DNA of 64,000 nucleotides from Immersiella caudata. Taxonomy: Eukaryota > Ascomycota > Sordariomycetes > Sordariales > Lasiosphaeriaceae. A program made the translations under genes and the position numbers. The stretch is from contig JAULSU010000003.1 in assembly GCA_030512335.1 (NCBI GenBank), forward strand, positions 2,604,001-2,668,000. The letters are read 5' to 3'. Shown in pieces: positions 57,171 through 64,000 of the stretch (within the stretch, counting starts at the first letter, position 1; the number at the start of each line of letters is the position of its first letter). The notes below the pieces were generated by a model. It saw only the letters and a program-made list of their open reading frames with translations, was not told the DNA's origin and made no database searches.

Positions 57171-60141
57171 TCTTAAGGGAATTTTGAGACGATTTCTTCT
57201 CCTGGGTGCAATTTGTGCGGCGTTTTTGGGGGGAGATACCCTAATGGGAAATGAAAGGGGGCAGCATATATTTCACGAGACGGGCTCGATCACGACGACA
57301 TGTTCTCGATGGCTCATCGACGGAGGAATGGTTGTCTTATTTCATTTGTGTTATTACGAGTGTACGTTCGTCTGAGGCAGTACGATGACGGTATCCACCT
57401 CCATTATTCTAAGGACTTTTGTTTCGTCACTAACAATCTACCTGTCGTGCTTTGAGAAGGAGCCGCGATCCTCGCGATAGGCCGTCGCCTGTACATCAGT
57501 GAGTGTCTCCGTAGGTGATGATCCCACATCCAACGGCTCGATCTAAGACGCAAGTCCTAGCAGAGCCACCATGAGTTTCGCCTGGAAGTGATTGAGTTTG
57601 GGCCGGTAGTGCAGTCTCTCTAGCCTCCGCCTACCCGACTCATTTGTCCATTTTGAGAGCCAAATTCCCACCAGACACTTTGAATGGAAGCCAGTGGTAG
57701 ACACCGGCTGGTATTGCGTTCTCCGCTAATTTTAGAAAAATCCGGCCCCAGCATCTTGGAGTTTGTCGACGGCAAGCAGAATAGGACAGGCGTATTTTGA
57801 ACATCGAGCGACCCCGCACTTAGATGGATGTAGATGTCTGAACTCATGAGTCTGAGTCGTTCGCTATCCCGGAGTCCGGAATCCGAGACAGGCACGAGCT
57901 TGTCGATGGTGTTGCATGGATAATCCAGGTGGCAAACTCATGAATCGGCTCCTCAACTGGTGAAATTCGCCTGCCCGACCACGTAGCCTTGCTCGTATTC
58001 ACCGAGTCTGCGGTGCGTCCCTCTCCGGTTGGCAGCAGCTTCTTCAAGAGCTCTAGCTGGCGTGGCGCTCCTCCTCGCGTTCCATTGCCGAATAAATTCT
58101 CGGCGCCGCACGGCATCCTCAATCGTCACAGTACGGCTGAAATGCATTGTTCGTTCTCAAAGCGTGCAGAAAGTGCCTTTCTGGTTGTGTCGACTGAGGA
58201 GCGTGATGAGTTGGAGTGAAAATTAGCTGGATCTTGGGAGGGTCACATCATAGATTGTGGGGCTCTTTCCCCAGAACTCCAAATCCCCTGACAGACCCAC
58301 ACCCCACCTTGGACACCCCCTGACCCGCGCGAGCTGACCTCATGCATTGACCAGCTACTTCTGACATCACCATTTAAAACCCATCAGCCTTGCGGTTATG
58401 CACCGTTTGCTTTCTTTTATTAGATTTCAAGTTGCTGCTAATATCCTTGCCGGACTCTTTTCTTTTGTTCCCTTTCCAGGGTGGGTTGTGTGCTAGGAGA
58501 CGACACGACGAGAAACCCCTCCCAGTGTTCAAAAGGAAAAAAAAGTAATAATACCAAACAATAGGAAAGGGTTGGCCGCCCGTCTGACCTGACCTCATTT
58601 GGATATGACTTGCTGCAATGCGTCCGCATATCGTCCGACAGCCACCAAGTTATCCACATCCGCGTGGAACGAGCCACGACACGCTTCAGCTATGGTGCGG
58701 TGAGTCGGCAGTTGGGCTTTGATGGCGTGGAGAGGTTCGTTCTCAAGCCCGCTGCTGCCATTTCCTGGCTCTGGTGGCATACGAGACGCGGGGAAAACAG
58801 GATCTCCCGATCCGCCAAGAAGAGATGGGACACTCAGAGCAAGACACTTCCAGCCTCCTTTCCGGTTGACCTGGGCTGTTTATCTACACCACAGGAAGGG
58901 CGGTCGGACTGCCGTGCCGATTGGCGAATGGGACTGGATCGACTGGGCCCACATTTTTCTGGCGGACCGGCAGCAAAAAAAGGTGGTAATTTAGCCTGCG
59001 TCAGTTTTGTCGCAGATGCGAAAAAAACACATTCGGGAAGCGGTTCTCAGCTGCACATCATTGTCGCCATCCGAACATCCTTTCAAGAACCGCACTCGCG
59101 GAAGGGGCAGCGTTGCTCAGCATAGAAAACCAAGCAAGGCCTCGGACTACGGAGGGACTCTTACGAGCAGATTGTGTGACCACGGTCCGCTCACACGGAG
59201 TTTTCAACCGGGGTTCCAGGGGCACCAATGGGTAAGCGGCCTGTGCCCTATCATGGCAAATTGCCCGGGATGAATGGCCCCAGCTCCTCCTGCATGGCCT
59301 GGCGTGGCTTGCAGTTGCCCCTGTCCCGTCCTGCAGCTCCCCGAAGCCCGCGCTAGCCTCGACGCCTCCTCGCAACTCCAGCAACCCCCCACGTCAAGTC
59401 GTTCCAAGCGGCGCTCGTTGTGACGACGTCCAGCTGTGCTAGCTTTGCTGTCAAAAGTGCCCGATTCGGCGCTGCCCACTTCCGACATTGGGGCTTGGCT
59501 AGCGCCACGGCACTTGGGCGCCTGGTCCTGAGGCAAAAGGGCAATTTGGCCGTCGGCGTGTTTGACGCGCTCTCGCCGCTGCATTGGTGTCTTGTCTTGG
59601 TTTCCGGTCAGGCCGTAGACCGTCGTCCACAGAGGCCGTCGTCTCCTTTCTATCCCAGCCCGGTGCCAAGTGGCTCTGGGCTCATAGCATATCTCTCTAA
59701 TGGCCCGCTACCTACGTGCCTCCACCCCGTTCCCCGGTTCTGCCTCTCCTGTTCTATGATATCCATCGCGTCCTATGGTTTGATCACCTCCAGACCTTCT
59801 TCATGTTCCGGGTCAGTCCTCTGGCTGGGGCTTGGTGATCCGGGTTTCTTCAGCACCATCCTCGGCACCGGTACTCTGACCACTCAACACCATCTCCCCC
59901 TGGGTCGAGTTGCGGAGGGGACGCCCACCTCCTTCGATCGGGATCTTGAAGCTTCTGCTCTGATGAGATAGCTGCTCAACCCGGGTCCGCTCGTTTCCCA
60001 ATTTTGCACGAACCAGGCTGCCGGCATCCTGCAGACGCGCGCAGCCGACCAGCTGAGGACCACATTGCACCTTTCCCTCTGAGCAATGCCGCCCATTGTC
60101 TAAACCTTTGTTCACCTTCGATCTGAGGAGACATTGGCCCG
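57171..60141. other. Largest gene-free stretch in the window
   Basis: Nearly 3 kb between two plus-strand genes. Many open frames of 60-180 codons occur on both strands, but none shows a motif, a plausible exon series or a membrane/secretory pattern. The last part should hold the promoter of the DUF4203 gene. A non-coding RNA cannot be excluded. Confidence 0.4.
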
Positions 60142-63100
60142 ATGTTCGAGTCCGGCATCTTCACAATGAGGGTAACTCGACGTTCTAGATTGAGCGTCTT
60201 GCTCTGCCTTTTTCTCCTTTTCAACCTTGCCGTGGCCACGGCGCTGGCCCCGATACGTAGGCAGGACGGAGACTCGCCGACAACCAATGACCCGGGTTCT
60301 AGACCGGCGAGTCGCAGTGAGGCAGCTACTTCATTGATAGCTACAGGGACTCAAACTCGCTCCCCTGCAAGCTCAACACTGATCGCTTCAGCCACACAAC
60401 ACGCACCAAACCCGTCCTTCTCTTCGCCAGCACCTGGCAGCGATCTCAACTCGACTCTCCTCAGCCGTAGGTAGTTTCTGTTCCGAGGCATTGCGCAAAC
60501 TGCTGACCATTGTACGTAGACTCAGTTCCTGATGGAGAGCTCCCTTTGCAGCCCGAGATTACCCCTGGCTGGGCAGTGGCCGGAGTTATCTTGCTTGGCA
60601 CCGGCATTGTCTATGCTCTGGTCGGCATCAAGGCCAAATGGCTACACACCTTCTTCTCCACTGCGTTCTTGACCAGCTTGGGGACCACGGTCCTCATCGT
60701 GTATGTCATGATCCCTCCCGTAGGCAACCCTATTCAGGGGGCCTACGTGGTGGCCGCCGTTTGCACCGGGGCCATTCTCGGCGGGCTGGCGATTGTGTTC
60801 AAGGAGATCACCGAGTGCCTCGGATGTCTCCTTGGAGGCTTCTGCCTCAGCATGTGGATGCTGGCCGTGCAGCCGGGAGGGTTGATTCCCACCACCGGCG
60901 GCAAGGTTGGCTTCATCGCCGCGTTTACCATGGCCGGCTTCTGTCTTTACTTTACCAAGTGGACCCGGACCTATGGGTTGATTGGTTGCATATCGTTCTC
61001 AGGGGCAACAGTCGCGGTGCTGGGAATCGACTGCTTCAGTCGCGCCGGGCTCAAGGAGTTTTGGGCGTACCTCTGGGCGCTCAACGACAATCTCTTTCCT
61101 CTCGGAACAGTCACTTATCCACACAATCGCGGCATTCGTGTGGAGCTTGCGGTAACGATTCTCATCTTTCTCGCTGGAATTGTTTCGCAGCTCAAGCTTT
61201 GGAGAATCATCAAGGAGCGTCGGGATAAGAAGAATGCCGAAATCGCCGAGGGCGAGCGCAACCTGAGGGAGGAGGAGGAAAATGTCGGGCGGCAAATCGA
61301 GGAGATGACGAGTCGCGAGCGCCGCGAGTGGGAGCGTGTCTATGGCGATAGCTCGACGAGTCAGCTCGCAGACTCTGATGACTCGGGCCTGGGCGACATG
61401 GGACGCAAAAAGCGACGAGTGCGCAGCAGCAAGTCGGCGTCGGCATCTGTGACCATCACCACGCGAGCTCAGTCGCCGACGGGAACGGAGCTCGAGACAG
61501 CTCGTACCGACTCGCCAGTTGGGAGAGCCGCGACGCCCTTGTCTCTAGCCAAGGCGCTCGCTGCTGCCGAGGCCGCCATGGCGCAGAGGGGCGATAACAG
61601 GGTGGTCGTCAGGATCGCTGAGGACGACGTTGCCGAGCCTTGTCGAGTGGCAACCCCCGTCGAAGGAGACAGAGAGACGGTAGGCACGCCGTCGGCTGTG
61701 TCGACCTCCCGGCGCGGCTCTCAGCCTCTGTCGCAAGTGTTGCCTGTCGTGCCCCTTCCGTTCAGAATCCCCGATGCCCGGGACGACGACGAGAGGTCCT
61801 CAGTCGCGACGTTTGCCGACGAAGATGGCAATGAGACACAGCCGAAGCCCCCTGTTCGACCGAGCAAGACGGGAGATCTCGCAAAGAGACTGTCAGCCGG
61901 CTCATCGAAGCTGCTCAGGAGTTTGTCCCAGCGTTCCAGGAGAAGCACAGCAGCGGAGCAGAGCGGAGCAGGTCGGAGCCGCGAAATGCTAGTGGAAGCA
62001 GTCCGATACACTAGGGAGGAGACGGACTCGGTAGTTGCAAACCTGGATGATCTGAGCTCACCTGGAGACGTGAGCTCAATGAGGGATAGTGTGACTTTCA
62101 GCAAGATTGAGCTTGATCTGGAACTGAACAGCGGTGGCGAGACGCAAAGCCTGCCCGTATCGACGGACAAGGAGGGCTTGTCGCTGCCCTCGGGGCTGTC
62201 GGCGATCGGCCATACCACAGACAGCAGCGGTGGCGCGCCCCTCAAGACAAGCTTGCCTTCGTCCACGCTGCCAGATGCGGTCGAGATGGAGGACCTTGAC
62301 GCGGGTCAACGGGTTGCCTCGGCTGGCGAGGAGGCGGAAGAGACGGCGTCGGTCAAGGAGGGCAGGTCTGCCAGGAGGAAATCAACTGCATCGGTCGAGT
62401 CGGTGGCTGCAAGCTTGACCAGGGGAAACCTCCCCGCGGCCCTGTCGCGGGTTGCGCTGTCATACCGGACAAACGAGTGGGCAAAGCATCTCAGCGTCGC
62501 CGAGATGCCTGAACCAGACTTACCACAGCTGCCCGAACAATCACCAGAGCTGGGCTCGCCGGTGCCCAGCGAGGAGCCAGCACCTGTGGACGTGATTGAG
62601 CTGCAGCAAACCGCCGAGAACGCGGTACCGCCCCCGGCCGCGCCGAGAACATCCAGCGCCATGTCCAGCTGCGCCCTCCACCAAGCAGTGACCAGAAGCA
62701 ACTCGCGAGGGTCCCTCCTAGGATACCCCGACGCTCCAACCCCCGAGCCCCAACCGCGGAACCGGGCCGTGCCGTACCGCTCCGTGTCCGGAACGCTACG
62801 AATCCGAACCTCGGCCCTATTTGCCCAGCCCATCGCTGAGGAAGGCGACCCCGACAACAACAATAACAGCCCCCTCGCCCCCCACGATCTCCCACCCCCG
62901 CACAGCACCCTCATCGGCATGCGCAAGACCATCCTCCGCAGCAAAGCCTCCTACAGCTACCTCATCCCCCCCTCCGCCGCCGACCTCCTCCCCACCATCC
63001 CCTCGGGCCCGCCATCCGACGCCGGCTCTCTCCACAACTACCCCGCCGCCATGGCCTCGACCTACCTTGACATGGACGACCTCCCCCTCTCCCAGCGCCG

Positions 63101-63542
63101 TGCCATCATCCGCCAAGCCAGCAGTGCCACCTTCAACAACAAGCCCAGCCGCTCCAGCCTGCGTTCCCTCGCAGCCCCAACCCCCACCGCCGAAACAACC
63201 GGCTTCGACTCCCATCAGCCCCTCCGCACCAGCGCCGCCACCCCCGAGGCCATCCGGCAAGCTCAGCTCGCCAACTTTCGCTCGAGCGTCGTCGCCGACT
63301 TGCGGCCAACGAGCGGCCTCATCTCGCAGGCGGCCAACGCGCCTATGTACGGCGGGCAGTTGGTAGGTAGCGCGTCGATGCAGAGCCTCGGGAGCGCGTA
63401 CGGTGATGCGCTGGCGCAGCGGGCAAAAGAGGCCGAAGAGAGAAAGGAGAGGGAAATGGAGGAGCGGATGAGGAGCGGCGTCATGATGGAGGCACACCGG
63501 GACGCATTGAGGAAGATGCAGAGGGGGGTGAAGGACTTGTGA
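60142..63542 (+). CDS. DUF4203 (TMEM198-like) membrane protein with long cytosolic tail
   Basis: Two exons (60142-60466, 60520-63542) give 1115 residues. A signal peptide is likely, starting at the second Met (60166): RLSVLLCLFLLFNLAVATAL. A Ser/Thr-rich lumenal stretch follows, then seven hydrophobic segments between about residues 120 and 345. Examples are WAVAGVILLGTGIVYALVG, AYVVAAVCTGAILGGLAIVF and VGFIAAFTMAGFCLYFT, the DUF4203 core; the last is ELAVTILIFLAGIVSQLKLW. A charged coiled coil (RNLREEEENVGRQIEEMTSR) leads into roughly 700 residues of Ser/Pro/Glu-rich disordered tail. The end is again a charged helix (RAKEAEERKEREMEERM). The role is unknown; animal TMEM198 is linked to Wnt signalling, which fungi lack. 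Confidence 0.85.
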
Positions 63543-64000
63543 GAGAGATGGACGTCCGTTCGTTTGCCTTGGTCAATGGTTTGTGTTTAAATACCGTGTG
63601 GTTGGAACTAGGAAAGGGGGGGTGGCAGGCGCGCAGGCACAGCTGCTTTTGTTTATCTACTTGGTTGGGTGTTGAAGGGTTCATGCACGGTTTCTGCGCA
63701 GCTGGTTGCTGCGTGGCAACGTTGTTGCTTCATCGTAATGCTACGTCCTGAGCAACCAATGGCTCTGGATGTCACGACACATGTTATGCATACATACATA
63801 CATACATACATATGAAAGGGTTGGAATGGGCAAAATTCGGAAGGAATAGAGACATAGTAATGATACGCTGAGCTGATACTATCTGTATGCAGACTTTGGG
63901 CTTACTTTTGGTGGGACTGGTGTTTGCACTACTGAACGACCTGGCTCAATTGCTGGGAAGTATCTTTTCAAAAGGCTTTGTTTCTTGTCATGCGTCCTCC
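63543..64000. other. 3' flank of the DUF4203 gene
   Basis: 3' UTR and intergenic sequence to the window edge. No further gene start is recognised. Confidence 0.4.
63789..63812. repeat. (CATA)n microsatellite
   Basis: About six tandem CATA units, 250 bases after the DUF4203 stop codon. Confidence 0.9.

Noticed and set aside
62817..63497. Minus-strand 226-codon Gly-rich frame
   Set aside because: Antisense of the Pro/Ser-rich tail of the DUF4203 protein.

Overview
The window is nuclear DNA of a filamentous ascomycete, most likely a Sordariomycete. The evidence is short 45-135 nt introns with GTNNGT donors, CTRAC-like branch points and YAG acceptors; an RCO-1/Tup1-type repressor; a HET-domain relic; and a DUF3328 (UstYa) protein. 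Exon structures were read by hand. For most genes the joined exons give a reading frame divisible by three that matches a family.

Layout. 0-12.5 kb: an acidic protein of unknown function (-), delta-COP (+), APC4 (+), RNase MRP subunit RMP1 (+) and TUP1/RCO-1 (-). 12.5-21 kb is the accessory island: a gene-free stretch, a HET-domain pseudogene with stops and frameshifts, a small secreted repeat protein (-) with five copies of HHKGQRTRTGGGRN separated by acidic spacers and KR/RR sites, and a divergently transcribed UstYa/DUF3328 gene (+) with two HxxHC motifs. 21-33 kb: ERG3 (+), a small membrane protein (-), RPL28 (+), malate dehydrogenase (+), TRS33 (-), a Siz/PIAS SUMO ligase (-) and a DUF2423 protein (+). 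33-45 kb: LAS21/GPI7 (+), condensin YCG1 (-), NOP4 (+) and an unknown fungal protein (-). 45-64 kb: a NIPA magnesium transporter (+), an acyl-CoA synthetase-like enzyme (+), an initiator tRNA-Met (-), ERF4 (-), a multipass membrane protein (+) and a DUF4203 membrane protein (+).

Most of the window is housekeeping: vesicle traffic, cell cycle, ribosome biogenesis, sterol and GPI-anchor synthesis. The part that may be undescribed is the repeat-precursor/UstYa pair at 16.4-20.3 kb. It has the minimal layout of a fungal ribosomal-peptide (dikaritin-like) locus or a Kex2-processed secreted peptide gene. The repeat unit is cationic and has no aromatic residue or cysteine, unlike the known dikaritin cores. 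The functional link between the two genes is inference from their position.
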